Below, piece after piece: positions 45,592 to 57,750 of a DNA stretch of 64,000 bases. The stretch is taken from assembly GCA_036346155.1 (NCBI GenBank), contig JARFIY010000024.1:20698501-20762500 (forward strand), in the 5' to 3' direction. The stretch is from Sinelater perroti. Its lineage: Eukaryota; Arthropoda; Insecta; Coleoptera; Elateridae. A program made the translations under genes and the position numbers. Positions within the stretch are counted from its first letter, which is position 1; every line of letters starts with the position of its first letter. The notes under the pieces were generated by a model, which was not told the origin of the DNA, did not search any database, and saw nothing but the letters and a program-made list of their open reading frames with translations.

Positions 45592-46851
45592 ACAGTTGGG
45601 CTGAAAAGTTTGTAGGCTAACATAGAAAAAAAATTTTTTTTTGATAAAATTGGATTTTATTATTCAATATAATTGCTTTCGAGGGCGATACACCGATTAT
45701 AGCGATCATACAATTTTTCTATACCATTTTTAAAATATATTTTGTCTTTAGCCTCAAAATAAGCTTCTGTTTCGGCAATTACCTCTTCATCGGCGCTAAA
45801 TTTCTTTCCAGCGAGCATTCTCTTGAGGTCTGAGAACAGGAAAAAGTCGCTGGTGGCCAGATCTGGAGAATACGGTGGATGCGGAAGCAATTCGTAGCCT
45901 AATTCATGCAATTTTGCCATCATTTTCATTGACTTGTGGCACGTTGCATTGTCTTGATGAAACAGCACTTTTTCTTCTTCAAATGGGGCCGTTTTTTCGT
46001 GATTTCGTCCTTCAAACGCTCCAACAACGCTTTGTAATAATCGCTATTGATGGTCTGGCCCTTTTCAAGGTGATCAATAAATACTGATGCCATAAACCTT
46101 GCTAGCCGATTATTGCGTCTTTCCACTCTTTGGATTCGGTTCATCGCGTTCAGTCCACTCGGCTGACTGTCGATTTGACTCTGGAGTGTAGTGATGAAGC
46201 CATGTTTCATCCGTTGTCACATATCAACGAAAAATTCGTTATTATTACCGTTGAATATCGCTGAACGTTGTTCTGAATCAACGACACGTTGAAACTTTGC
46301 TGGATTGTGAGCTCGCGCGGCACTCACTTTGCACACAGTTTTTGCATGTCCAAATATTCATGCAAGATATGTCCAACACTGTATTCTGATATCTTCAGAG
46401 TCTCAGCTATCCGCTTAACTTCAAATTACGGTCATTCATAATCATTTTGTAAACTTTTTTATGTTTTCGTCCGTTACAGCCTCTTTCGGGCGTCCACTGC
46501 GTGCATCGTCATCAGTGCTCATCTCGCCTCGTTTAAACTTGGAAAACCACTTCTCAACGGTTGATTTTCCTGGTGCACAGTCTAAATAATGCTTATCAAG
46601 CCAAGCCTTGGTTTCAACGGTATTTTTTTGCCAAAAGCAGTGTTTAATAATACTCGAAATTCCTTTTTATCCATTTTTAAAATTAACAATAGTTGCTTCA
46701 CTCAAAATACGATATCTCCTAAACTAATAGTCCGACAGTTGTCAAATTTATACACGAGTCTTTTGAAGGTTAGGGTTAACTAAAAAGCACATGGATTTAA
46801 TACTACTAGCGCCGCTTATGTGTCAGCCTACGAACTTTTCAGCCCAACTGT
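45592..46851 (-). mobile_element. Mariner element, near full length
   Basis: Terminal inverted repeats ACAGTTGGGCTGAAAAGTT (left) and its counterpart at the right end are flanked by TA at 45590-45591 and 46852-46853. The length, 1,260 bp, is close to that of a complete mariner. The transposase runs on the minus strand. It is inserted just after the LINE at 43196-45545. Confidence 0.95.
45660..46674 (-). pseudogene. Mariner transposase, frameshifted
   Basis: The start is a Met at 46674 (MDKKEFRVLLNTAF). Coding soon changes frame and continues with KAWLDKHYLDCAPGKSTVEK and SGRPKEAVTDENIKK, then several stops. Near 46215-46205 it gives TDETWLHHY with the first catalytic Asp. The last frame (45968-45660) carries LFHQDNATCHKS with the second and YSPDLATSDFFLF with the third; 34 residues separate these, the D34D spacing of mariners. 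All three catalytic Asp survive, but frameshifts and stops break the protein. Confidence 0.92.
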
Positions 46852-46853
46852 TA

Positions 46854-47449
46854 GTTCAATTAGTAAAATTAATTTTTAGATAAAAACGTTGTATCACTAA
46901 TTGTGTTAGCGCTCCTTGTGTGATTTGATAAATAATAACTAATATAGAAAACAGCATAAGTACCAGAATTTATAAAAAATATAAATACAACAAATCTTTA
47001 CCACCTCACAAAACATAGACGGAAAATATGTGCGTGTACAGAGATTTTTAAAACATTTTGATTTATTTTTTGAAATATTTATAAATATATTTAGTGTATT
47101 ACGGAGAAAGTGTCGACAGCTAAACCGTTCGTTACGGCTATGCCGCACTGTAAAGTTTTACAAAAAATAACCACAAAATATTGTGAGATAATTTATGAGA
47201 GGTATAGAGAAACAACACGGTGAATTGGGCGACCAAGTCAATAAAGAATAAACCAACCAGATAAACAAGATTTACATTAATTTATAGATACATATATGAA
47301 TATAACAAAAACAGGTTAGGAAGTAAAAATTGTGCCAAACGCTTATCAGCCTCGAGGGGTCGACCCGACTTGATAGAACCGGTTAATGGCTTCAAATAGT
47401 ACGGCCAGAGAGGGCTCGAGAAATTATTATCTATAGGTACAATTTGGAT
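46854..47449. other. Unassigned AT-rich stretch
   Basis: Nothing is recognised. A 69-codon minus-strand frame at 46939-47148 matches no family I know. Confidence 0.5.
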
Positions 47450-48195
47450 ATTAAGTACCTAAAATTATAAATAAAGGAATAGCGTTAATGGCGTGCAAAT
47501 GATAACTTAGATTATTAAGTGAACTAAACCTACAGATGGTGAAAGAATTAAAAGAGGCACATAAAAAAAGCAAGAGCCTTTGCCAGAACCAATAAAACAA
47601 ACAGATCGTCGACAAAACCGAAACAAAAGAATGAGAACAAGTGAGATAAGGTCTCGGAAATGTTACAAGAATTTCAGAGAGAATATTAAAGATATAAATG
47701 GAAATTGGCAGACAATCACAAACAGAATCTATATAAGATATCAAGATAAGATTACTAATATTAGACCTTAATGGAATGATGGTCAAGAAAGATGAAGAAT
47801 CAGAAGAAATGATAGGAAAGCATGGTGAAAACACCAGAGATAAAAATGATACACGACTACTTGACTTCTGCATACAAAATAATTTAATAATATTTAAGTC
47901 ATATTTTTCAGATAAAGTATACATAAATAAACTAGGGAAATAGTCAGTAGAGGAGAAACATTGATATTAGACTACATCATAACAGAGGATACAAAAGTGA
48001 AAAAAAGGCACAAAAGTAAAAAGAGGACCAGATCACTACATAGTCTTGTCTAAAATGATAATAAGATCTCAAAGACAAAAGGAAAATAATACTGAGGGAA
48101 TAAGTGGTAATAAAACTAAGGAAAAAAAAATATTCATGTTTAGAGAAGAAAGACGACAAGAAAATTTAATGAAAGATTGGAAGATGAGTTCACCA

Positions 48196-48445
48196 TTCTT
48201 CTTCTTTTATGTAGGCTACTAGCGCCTGTTTCTAACCGCACAGTCGTGCGATCTATGAGTCATGTTGGGCGTACCCCGGGCAGGCAGCTAACCTAATCCT
48301 GTTAATTTAGAAAAAGAAAAATGTACTTCAGGACCGTCAACGGTGTACGTATGACGGCCGGAGAGCATTTAATGTTTTCCATTGTTATTGGCCCGACGCG
48401 CCAGTGTGGCAGATCGAGACCTTTACCTCGCGGTTACAATGCTCT
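48196..48445 (-). mobile_element. SINE with an AAG-rich tail, - strand
   Basis: On the minus strand the segment starts with a tRNA-like head (AAGGTCTCGATCTGCC resembles a B box), has a GC-rich body with a TGCCCGGGGTACG block, and ends GTAGCCTACATAAAAGAAGAA. It interrupts the LINE between its endonuclease and linker. Exact ends and the target duplication are not clear. Confidence 0.55.
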
Positions 48446-49187
48446 CTTTCTAATCTTTCCTTATATGAAAATATTAATAACTTACCACTTGAAGTATTGT
48501 GGAAGTTTATTAAAAAACCACTAATAACGATAGCAAAAGAAGTATGTGGGACTACAAAAATTAACAGAGAGCTGGTGAAACCACGAGTTAAGAGAGAAAA
48601 TAAAAATTAAGGAACAGATGTGGAAAGAATATTTAGGAAACGGACCAGTAAAAAAATACGACAAATATCAAGAATCAGAAGTACAAAGTCAAAATCAAGG
48701 TAAAACATGCCAAAATAAAATCATGGAAAGAATTTGGCGAAAAGGTAAAGCGGGACTGCCCTGAAAATCAAAAATTATTTTATAAAATAATTAGTTGTCT
48801 TAGAAATTATAAAGGGCAAAACTACATATATAAAAAACAAATATGAAAGGTTATTGGTAAAAGAAAATGGTATAATAAGGAGAGGGAAGGAGTATTTTGA
48901 GAAAATGTAAACGACAGAACTAACGCAGGAAAATAAAGGAAGGAAATGACCTAAGTAGTACAAGACAAATCGAAGAAAGTGAAGTACAGGAAAACATAGA
49001 AATAGAGAAAGTATTAGAGGCTTCAAGAAAGTTAAAAGAAGGTAGAGCACTTGGGTATGATGGGATAATATCTAATTAGAAACCTAGGCAACAAGGGGCT
49101 AGTAATTCTAACCAAATTATTTAATACAACATGACAAGAAGAGAATATTTCTAAAAGGTAGAAAAAGAAAATACTATTATCAATATA

Positions 49188-50258
49188 CAGAATTTTCCGC
49201 AGTTCGACCGCTTTTGTTAGAACAGGAGGCACATAAACGTAGTCTTTTATAACCCTCCACAAGAAAAATTCGCTCACAGTAAGGTCCCGCGACCTTGTAG
49301 GCTAGTGATGTAAAGCTGAATCGTTAGGTCCCATACGGCCGATTCATCGTTGTGGAATCTGATTATTCAAAAATTCTCGAACTTACAGGCTTCAGTGTGG
49401 TGGTGTTCCTTCTGCTGGAAAATGAAGTCATCCAAATCAGTCTCTGACTGTAGGAAAAGCCAATTTTGCAAGCATATCTAGATATGTAATTTTCGTAATA
49501 GCGTCCTCTAAGAAAAAAAGGAGGACCGTACATCATTTGCCAAGAAACTCCACAAAAATATTAAGTTTAGAAGCGTCTCTCTCATACTGTACGGTTTTAT
49601 GTGGCTGCTCCGTATTCCATATTTTAACATTAAGGATGTTTATCTTACCATACTTAAATGAAAAGTAGCCTCGTCAGAAAACAGTAAGCATATTACAAAA
49701 TTATCATTTTCTTCCACCTTGCCGAAGTTGAATTCATATAACTCCACACGTCGTGAACTTGCATTAATTGAACTATTCGCAGTTTCATAATCAAACGTCA
49801 CCGCAAAATACGCCATATACACGTTGAGGAAATGTTTATTCTTTTACCGGCACGGCGAATGGATTTTGGGAACTACGTGCAAAACTCAGCCGGGTGCGCT
49901 CCACATCTTTGTCTGAGACACGGGGACAACCACTAGATTTCCCTTTACACAGGCAACCCGTGTCTTGGATTTGTTTACACCATTGCGTAATGCTCTGAGC
50001 GGTAGAAGGTTCAACGCCATATTGCTGCTGAAAATTACGCTGAACAGTTGTTATGAACTCACACTTCGCAAAGCGTAGAATGCGAAATGATTTCTGTCGT
50101 TCAGTCGTCATCTTGACAAACGCCGAAGTGGCAGGTGAACGAAGCGCGTGACACTTAAGAATTCCCTCTTTCTAACAGTACATTGTTCGATCAAACCGGA
50201 TTAAAAGTTGAATAGTTATATTTTTTGTAAATCGGATGATTCTTCTTGGAAAACCCTG
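49188..50258 (-). mobile_element. DUF4817-type Tc1/mariner-like DNA transposon
   Basis: The ends read CAGAATTTTCCGCAG (left) and, inverted, CAGGGTTTTCCAAG (right), with TA on both sides (49186-49187 and 50259-50260). The LINE reading frame continues directly across the insertion point, which confirms the boundaries. The transposase is on the minus strand. Confidence 0.85.
49190..50111 (-). pseudogene. DUF4817-type transposase, broken
   Basis: The N-terminal frame (50111-49836) gives MTTERQKSFRILRFAKCEFI, QQQYGVEPSTAQSITQWCKQ and CPRVSDKDVERTRLSFARS, the DUF4817 helix-turn-helix region of this family. A later frame (49822-49640) has DNFVICLLFSDEATFHLS with the first catalytic Asp (SDEATF). 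Near 49277-49200 it gives FFLWRVIKDYVYVPP, close to the C-terminus. The segment with the second and third catalytic Asp is mostly deleted or unreadable. Confidence 0.85.
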
Positions 50259-51140
50259 TACAAAAAAGAAGATAAACTGGAATGTACAAACTACAGATAC
50301 TCTTAAAAAAAAACTAAGTGGAAGAGCTTCAAACATAGCAAGATTAATGGTAAATTAGCTCAATGCGTCAGGAGTCTATACGAAAACACAAAAACCTATG
50401 TGAGAAACGCAAACCTATAGTCTGAAGAATTTATAACAATAGAGAGACTAAGACAAGGAAAGTTCTTAGCCCTACGTTCTTAAATTTAGTAATAGACGAT
50501 ACCTTAAAAGAAAGAAAAAGTAAAAAAACTAAAAGTGGGCTTAATAAACTTGAAGATAATAGAAGTATCAGAAAGTCTACTTGCCAATGACTTACTGACA
50601 TATGCAAAAGCGAGGAAGTTCTATAACACAACTTGGAGATATAGAAGAACGCACTATTTGCAAGAAATTTGAAGATACACATAGAAAATACTAAGATGCT
50701 AGTAATAGGAAAATAGGAACTATACGTATCAATACAAATAAATGATGCTTAAATTGGGAAATAAAATGTATATTGTTCAAAACCATATTTAAACTAATAG
50801 TGATGTATGGAAGTAAAAGTTGATTTCTAACTAAATAGAAGGCAAAATTCAAGTCATGGAAATGAGATTCGTTGGGGAATATAAAAAGAGTTACAAAAAG
50901 AAATTAAATCAGAAATGACGAGATAAGAAAGGAATTGGATTAGCATCAAACTTCAACAGCTAAGACAACAAAAAAGATATGGGGAGGGGCAAGATCATAT
51001 CAAAAGAGAAAGAGGCAAACCATGAAAAACACCGAACAAGAGAATAGTGGACAATTTAAGACAGAAAGGATTGACCTGGAGTGATGGAAAATAATTAAAA
51101 AAAGAATGGGCGAAGAAAATTCATAGTAAAGTGTAGATAT

Positions 51141-51519
51141 AATTTTAGTTAATATACGTTTAACATAATTTTGTAAGATTATATAGTTCCTTTATATTAT
51201 ACGCAACACCTAACGGTTATATTATTATATTACTATAAGACTACCTCATATAAATTTCAATCTATTTGTTATCATTTATTTGAAAAAATAACAAAAAGAA
51301 AACATTAAATTAATGATCCTAACATTAGTATACTCAACGGAGTTCTCAGAAATTACAAGAAATAAAAATGTTCATTCTGCAATATACGCTACAAAATTTA
51401 TATTAATCTTACGTTCAGTTCATTTTGATGTCTGAAACTTTTTATAGTAACATTAAAATAATCACAGTATATTAACGTTTTATTTCTTTTTTAAATTCCG
51501 GTATAACACTTCCTGGTTT
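51141..51519. other. Unassigned AT-rich stretch
   Basis: Nothing recognised. Confidence 0.5.
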
Positions 51520-51790
51520 AATTGGGCCCGCATGCAATTACCGATTTCACACAGGATTTGCATATACCGACTTTTCTAGTTTTTCAGTCACGCGCAGCAA
51601 GGCGGCTCCGCCGAAATCTCCAGTTAAAATACAAATCAGGCCGCGATGGCGCACGATGGCCGTAATTTTGAGCCGCGGCCGGGAATGCGCGCGGCAGAGG
51701 AACTGATCCCAGCCCGGCCAGGACTGGCTCAGTCAGGTCAACGGACACACGCGACACTCGCTCAAAGCAGGGAAAAATAATTAATGTGAC
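51520..51790. promoter_or_regulatory. Candidate distal regulatory island with paired GATGGC motifs
   Basis: About 270 bp of GC-rich sequence in an AT-rich setting. Two GATGGC copies (GCCAT core on the other strand, as in Pleiohomeotic/YY1 sites) lie 10 bases apart at 51645-51660. A homeodomain-type AATAATTAATG is near 51775 and a GCCCGCATGCAATTACC block near 51525. A Polycomb response element or enhancer is a guess from motif content. Confidence 0.3.
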
Positions 51791-53490
51791 ATATGAATGA
51801 CGCTACCAAGCGGTAGCATAAATATATTTAGAGAAAGCCTAGCCGCACAAGGCGAGAGACGTCACCTGAATGCACAATGTGCCCATCTCGGCCTGATATA
51901 TGGGCGAATGCAAACAATAATTGTCAAGATTTGTAGTATATGTACTTTATATTCTTTTGCAATCCGTTATTGTTTTACCTAACTTATGTTGTACTCATTA
52001 TGTAGTTTATGTTCTAAAATCGAATGGCTCGCGTAGGCGCAGCAGACGCTAGGCAATTTGCATTCGAAGTTTATGGTGGCTGCGCCAAGGTATAAACAAA
52101 ACAGACCAATTTTTCCTTATCACGAAGACACATGTAAATTTTCTTTAAGAAGTCTAAGTGTTCAATTTAAACTCATAAGTGTGTAATTCTCATGGCTCCA
52201 TGTTCTTTCCTAAATTACTTATGAGAAAAGTATACTGAAAAAACGTAGATTAAAGTTTTCATAAAAACACAAAGTTTTGAATTCTTGATGTTTTTTTCTA
52301 TTGTGACAAAATGATATTTAGTGAAGCATAAACTAATCATTGGTAATAAATTAACCAAGCTGTCTTGTATATCAATTATATTGTGTTTTATTCAATCAAC
52401 CAATTTGTTAGATAAATTTTTCTCTACTGTCTAATTTCAGTGTAAATTAAATTTATTATTATTATGGTTATTATTATTGAAATTTATTAGAAATTAAAAA
52501 TTGTTGATGGTACAAATAAAATATAGAAATAACATCAAATAATGTTACTCCAAATTAGTCAATAAAAGGTGAATATATAAATAAAATTATCAAATATAAA
52601 ATACTCATATTACTGCATCACAAGGCCATTTTGCTTTAGATTTTTTTGTAGCTTTCAAGTCGAAGTTAGACAGCCCCATTGGGACGAGCTTCCAAACTTT
52701 GCAGGTGCGTAGTTGTTGATTGCAAAATTAACATCTTTGATGTAGGAGACTTTGAGTTTCGTATGGAAAGTGCAATTGTTTATATACCAGTGATAACGCA
52801 ATATGTTTATATTTAACGAATTAGAGCATCCCCATAGCTTTATCTTGCAGGTCCAAAGGAGTCTAAAACAGTCTTATAAAGAAGGAGATTGTTTTCAAAC
52901 GATAAGCGTGAAGATCTATATGTATTTTGACATACAAAATTTAACATAAATATAACATACTTTAGCACTATCACATATAAGTGAATTATGTAAGAAAAAA
53001 TAACCCAAATTTTGCCTATTTTATCTGTTTTTTTTTGCTAAGATATTGATATTTTAATAAATTATAAATTCGTTTTCATTTGTGGAGATGCTTCTACAGA
53101 CATTTTATTTTGGCGAAAATTGCCTGTTTGAAGGGGTTTGCCTAAAATTTGCCTGAATTGACGATTTATCACAATAAGTGCCTTTTTTCCGATACGCAAC
53201 GACAATTTTTAAAAAATTGTCCACAAGCGAGCAAGTGCTTTACTACTGTCTTCTTAGGCGTGAGTCACTAATGACGAGAAACGACAAGCCGAAGGTCACT
53301 GCCTTCATAAAGTAAACATTTCTTCCAAGAAGTGCTCGATCTGTTCAAAACAGAAATCTGCATGCCAAAGTTGCATTTTGCGTTCTGTCATATTTTGCAA
53401 CTCTGTATCAAGCAGTGCGGTTTGTTTAAGTGACTGTTGAGAATTTCTGTTTTGTTTTTATTCGCATTTTTTTGTAAAATATTTTTTGTT
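51791..53490. other. Unassigned stretch upstream of the hAT element
   Basis: AT-rich DNA with no gene recognised. The last few hundred bases (from about 53000, with repeated TTTGCCT strings) may be the 5' part of the hAT element. Confidence 0.4.
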
Positions 53491-54899
53491 GAGTAATGCC
53501 GAAAGTTAAAGAAAGCCGTAGTTCGTATCAGATTCAATGGATTTCTAAAAATAATTTTGTAAAGTTTGTAATAAAAAAGTAAGTGTACATTTGCATTTTT
53601 TTAATTCTGAATTTCACTTGGACCATCTGAATATTCTAAAATACTCAAACATCATATTAATTAATTAAGTAACCATTTTATTAATTCTGTGTTATTTAAC
53701 GTTACATGTAAAAAAAGCATCACGTAGATCAATATTCAGACTCGGCCGGGCATCTGAAATGAGCTAAAGATACAGGGACATCAAGACAAATTATTGTACC
53801 GGCATACATTTTCAAAAGATCTTTCTGTGGCGTTGGTAGCTGCTAATATTTCATGGTCCAAGCTAACAAACCCTGTATTTCGCAATTTTTTTAGCAAAAT
53901 ATGTCTCAAAAACAATATCGATGCTTCAGAAAAATAACCGTGAAGATATGTACGATGCAGTGAGTACATAGATAACGGGTTTTAATAGAAAAGATGGTGC
54001 AAAATACAATTTTTTCCTAAAAAATTTAGGTTTAACATTCATCCGTGAGGAAGTAAGTAAAAATCCTATTTGGCTTTCTGTTGATGAGAGCACGGACGCG
54101 ATATGTTGTAAATGCTATGGCTGGTGGCTTTTCTGTAAATGGCACAAAGCCTCGTCTTATTTTATCAAAATCTTTAGATGCTGCAAATCATGCGTCGATA
54201 GCCCGTACAGTAAAAACGGCATTAAGTAAGTAGATTTCAAAATAACTAATTATACAGATCTAATTTACTCCTTCCGTTTAATTTCAATTGAAATTTTTTG
54301 GCCTTCTGAAAACCGGGACGACTACCGCTGCTTGCTGGTAACAGATGCGGCCCCCTAAATGGTAAAAGCAGAAAAAGCTTTAATTCTTTTTTACAAAAAA
54401 ATAGAAATTAGAAATCTTTTCCCCGATGTCAATGATCTAATTCCAATAGTTAAAAAAGTTTTTCTAAGCCCCCAGTAGGTGCGCTAACTTTAAAAAATAT
54501 ATTTCCCGAGACTTACCTTTTTCCAGCTCCCATCATCACTCGTTGTGGCCTTAGTTGGAGGCGACTTTAAATTACAAAAATGATTTTGGAAAGATTAAAG
54601 AGGTGCACATCCAAATTCCTTTTTAAGTAAATGTTAGATCTGTCTATTTCAAAACGTTAATTGTTTTTATTTTCTTCACAGGTTGTAGATCACTTGTGCG
54701 AAGAAATGGAAGAATTAGGGTACAAAGACATAGGCCTAATTCTAAAGGATGCTAAAGCTGCGTCGATTCTGTAGTCGCTGATTTAGGCTACATTGGAGCC
54801 CATTTGGCCATCTTTTAGGTTTGATTAAGTAATTTGAAGATCCATCTCTATGTCTCACGGAGAACACAAAGTTAGTGACTCAAGCTCTATTGAATTTTC

Positions 54900-55091
54900 T
54901 TGGAGTCAAGGGGAAAAATTCGTCAGAAAATTGTCATGGTTCTGAAAAAAAAACCCAAATTAGAAAACATCAAAAATGCCCTTGAGGGTGAAAGTGTAGG
55001 AATAATAGATAGCTTGTCTCCTAAAAAAGTATGTTGCTTTAAATGCGCGCCCATCACTTCCTGTGATGTGAAACGTTCATTCACAACATAG
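54900..55091 (+). pseudogene. hAT transposase C-terminal fragment
   Basis: A 63-codon frame ends with KPKLENIKNALEGESVGI and CAPITSCDVKRSFTT, close to the conserved C-terminal dimerisation segment of CGGBP1-like hAT proteins. A copy in the second repeat reads YAPITSCDVKRSFTT. Confidence 0.75.
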
Positions 55092-55398
55092 ATACATTTT
55101 GACTAATAAAGGAACGAATTTTACAAAAAATAATTAAGAGAAATACATAGTAGCGCATTCTTTTTCGTGAAAATAAACCCAAATTAGAAAACATCAAAAA
55201 TGCCCTTGAGGGTGAATGTGTAGGAATAATAGATAGCTTGTCTCCTAAAAAAGTATGTTGCTTTAAATACGCGCCAATCACTTCCTGTGATGTGAAACGT
55301 TCATTCACAACATAGGTACATTTTGACTAATAAAGGAACGAATTTTACAAAAAATAATTAAGAGAAATACATAGTAGCGCATTCTTTTTCGTGAAAAT
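54951..55398 (+). repeat. 224-bp tandem duplication of the hAT 3' end
   Basis: 54951-55174 is repeated at 55175-55398 with no length change and about four substitutions. Each copy holds the coding block up to APITSCDVKRSFTT and a following non-coding part ending TTTTTCGTGAAAAT. Confidence 0.95.
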
Positions 55399-55865
55399 AA
55401 AAAATAATATTAATAAAACTTTCAAACATTAGAGATTTTTATTTATTTACTTCTAGATATGAATCAGATTGTTTTTGCCTGAAAGGTGTCTGTTTTTATT
55501 TTTTTTGCCTAATTTTATATTTTATTATGTACCTACAAATCCGCCCTTTAATTATTAGCAATACATAATAAAAGTTAACCTTGGTGAGTTGAAAATATAA
55601 ACTGAAAATACACGTAACTAAAATATTCTTGACGGTCTAAAGAAAATTATTGTTAAAAAAAAATAGTAAAGCACATAGAAAGTATGATGCTCTTCTATAT
55701 GATGAAGTACTAAGTACATTATACGCAAATGTGCTATTAACACTTTATTTAGCTGCACCAAGCCTTACAATATTAGGGGCCTCAACTTTGCAATAATATG
55801 TTAGACAAAATATAAGGAAAGAGAAATTGGAATGAGCAATAAAGTTTAAAACTAACTGTAAGATA

Positions 55866-56060
55866 GAGCCACTGGTGTGGCGTTGTGGTTACGAGCCTTG
55901 CTACTATGTCTGCAAACCCGTCATAGGCAAGTTCGAATCTCGCTGAAACCTCCTGGATGTATGCGGTTCTAGTTTATAAGTAGTATGTAAGGTTGTATGT
56001 TAGTAAGTACAATAAGCCCTCGAGCTTGCAGTGCCAGAAAGTGTGCCTAAACAAAAAAAT
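55866..56060 (+). mobile_element. tRNA-derived SINE, second family
   Basis: An A box-like GTGGCGTTGTGGTTACGA (55876 onward) and a B box-like AAGTTCGAATCTC (55929 onward) are spaced as in a tRNA, and a non-tRNA tail follows. The cloverleaf is not convincing as a functional tRNA. The sequence differs from the SINE at 19497. The 3' limit is approximate. Confidence 0.6.
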
Positions 56061-56249
56061 ATATCGGAATTGGAGCGAATGGAAAACTCCAATAATAATA
56101 GAAAACGTTTTTTTTATTAAACAGTTTAAAGTAAAAAGTAAGTATTGCACAAGTACTGAGAAAATCTATAAGTAGACATCTAGATTTTCAAACATTGACC
56201 TTTACTTTACAGTATGCACGTGATAAAAATGTCAAACATGCATATTAAA

Positions 56250-57080
56250 ACTTATTTAGCGCACCCTTTGTTGTCTTTAAAGCCTTAACCCAGTTTAGGA
56301 TGGGATGAATAAGTTCTGCTACATTGGCCCACTCAGCACCCAAACATTTTAACAGCTAAGAATATGGTTAGAAGACTGACCTGCAATATAGCGATTCGGA
56401 ATTAACATTTCCACACATTTGACAAGTACTAATCGTCCTGTGAGCTAAATGGCACCCCATACTATAACGGAAAATCCCCCATGTTTGACGGTTGGTTGCA
56501 GGTTGTTGATATAAAATTTTGACTAGTCTTTCTTGCGATCTATATGAGTCCACTGTATGAAAAATGAGTAAAGGAGGATTTATCTAAGAAAATAACATGA
56601 TGCCAAAAGCTCAACGGGTGTCTCACCGTAGTGGTTGCTTACTGTTTTCTTTCGCATTATTGGCTGCGGTGAAAAGTGGCTTCTGCCTGACAAATCTACC
56701 ATGATAGCTTAGCTCATGCAGATGTTCGACAGCCTTGCTACGACTTGCTTTTAAACGTCCTGCTATTTTCCAGACAGTTGCTGTGCTGTTGGTCCCGGTC
56801 GACCTGAACGTGAGCCTTTTCTTATTCTTCGTGTTGAAATACAGAATCATTCGATTAACGGTGGCCAGCAAAACACTCAGCTTTTGGGCAATTTGCCTCT
56901 GGCTTTGACTACCTTTGTATTGTTTGACAATAGTCCTCTTTGGAATTTACTTAATTTTTTGACGTCAGGGGTTTGGGGCTTGCAAATCTGTAAAAGGAAA
57001 GATAGATTGTCGCAGTCGTTACCACACAACACAGCATTTTATATACCGTTACACGTTACTTTGTCTCTGTATATTTAAAT
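56250..57080 (-). pseudogene. Tc1-like transposase remnant
   Basis: Minus-strand blocks are KFQRGTIVKQYKGGQSQRQI near 56960-56900 (with a frame change), the frame at 56871-56623 with ATVNRMILYF, TGTNSTATVWKIAGRLKASR and LHELSYHGRFVRQKPLF (the paired-type DNA-binding region of Tc1 transposases), and QPATNRQTWGIFRYSMGCHL near 56500, corresponding to PTVKHGGGSVMVWGC. Catalytic blocks are damaged or absent, and no terminal repeats were fixed. Confidence 0.7.
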
Positions 57081-57089
57081 TTTACTTTA

Positions 57090-57748
57090 AAAATTAAATG
57101 TCATTGACCCCGTTCTGTCCGTCCCATAGTATAAGAAATGGATATCGGAAAAATTCATATGAGTAACAGAATTCATAAATTAAGCTTCATTGTCTTCACT
57201 GTCTAACCCGACACACGAGCTGCGGATCCACTTTGCAATGCTATCAGTCTTCATCACAGATCCACATAAAAACATTCAGCATAGTCTTTCTTGCTTTTTG
57301 GCGAATTTATTATTTGTTTTAGTTTCATTGCAGTTGCCCCTCTTCTTTTATTTTTCTTTAACATTTCTTTTACTTACTTTAGCACAATAGTAACATTATT
57401 TATCTTCTTCTTTGAGTTAAATAACATTTTTCTCATATTTTCTTTGTACCTCATACTTTAAATCTTGTCATGGTAGATTCAGCAGAATCTTTTAAACAGG
57501 TCGGTTATTAATGTGTGTAAAAAGAATGCACCGAAAAATTTATGAAAAGATAACTATTTTTATTTAAACGTTTTCGAAAAAAATATCAATTCGATAATAA
57601 ATAGACTTAGATGCAGTTAAATCTGTGAACTAAGTTGTTCAAATATAGTAAAAGAATCTAATTAAATAAAAATTATTACTTAGACAAGCTTTTATCAGTA
57701 GAATTTTTACAATGACACCTGTTCGTCGAAAAATGTTTTCAAGTTATA
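57090..57748. other. Unassigned AT-rich stretch
   Basis: Nothing recognised. Confidence 0.5.
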
Positions 57749-57750
57749 TA

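Larger units (their letters stand above)
47450..51140 (+). mobile_element. Decayed LINE, + strand, with two insertions
   Basis: Endonuclease blocks lie at about 47650-48010 (LDLNGMMVKKDEESEEMIGK, LLDFCIQNNLIIFKSYF). A linker (LPLEVLWKFIKKPLITIAKE) follows at 48490-48610, then the RT start (IEIEKVLEASRKLKEGRALG near 49000), a KEDKLECTNYR block near 50270, VRSLYENTKTYVRNANL near 50370, the catalytic box LLANDLL at 50577-50594 (first Asp changed to Asn), and a C-terminus (NIKRVTKRN near 50890) ending near 51140. A SINE (about 48196-48445) and a DNA transposon (49188-50258) are inserted in it, and part of the RT is deleted. Confidence 0.75.
53496..55398 (+). mobile_element. CGGBP1-like hAT transposon remnant
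   Basis: Coding blocks on the + strand follow CGGBP1-type hAT proteins. They include a start MPKVKESRSSYQIQW at 53496; a LTNPVFRNFF and ILLKNNIDAS region near 53860-53930; NPIWLSVDESTDAI near 54060; RYVVNAMAGGFSVNGTKP and LSKSLDAANHASIARTVKTA to 54220; LLVTDAAPYMVKAEKALIL near 54335; ITRCGRWLEAT near 54535; and the dimerisation end CAPITSCDVKRSF near 55050. Many stops and frame changes occur. The last part is duplicated in tandem. Terminal repeats were not found. Confidence 0.75.

Noticed and set aside
55866..55945. Possible functional tRNA gene
   Set aside because: B box is present but the stems do not pair well and a SINE-like tail follows.
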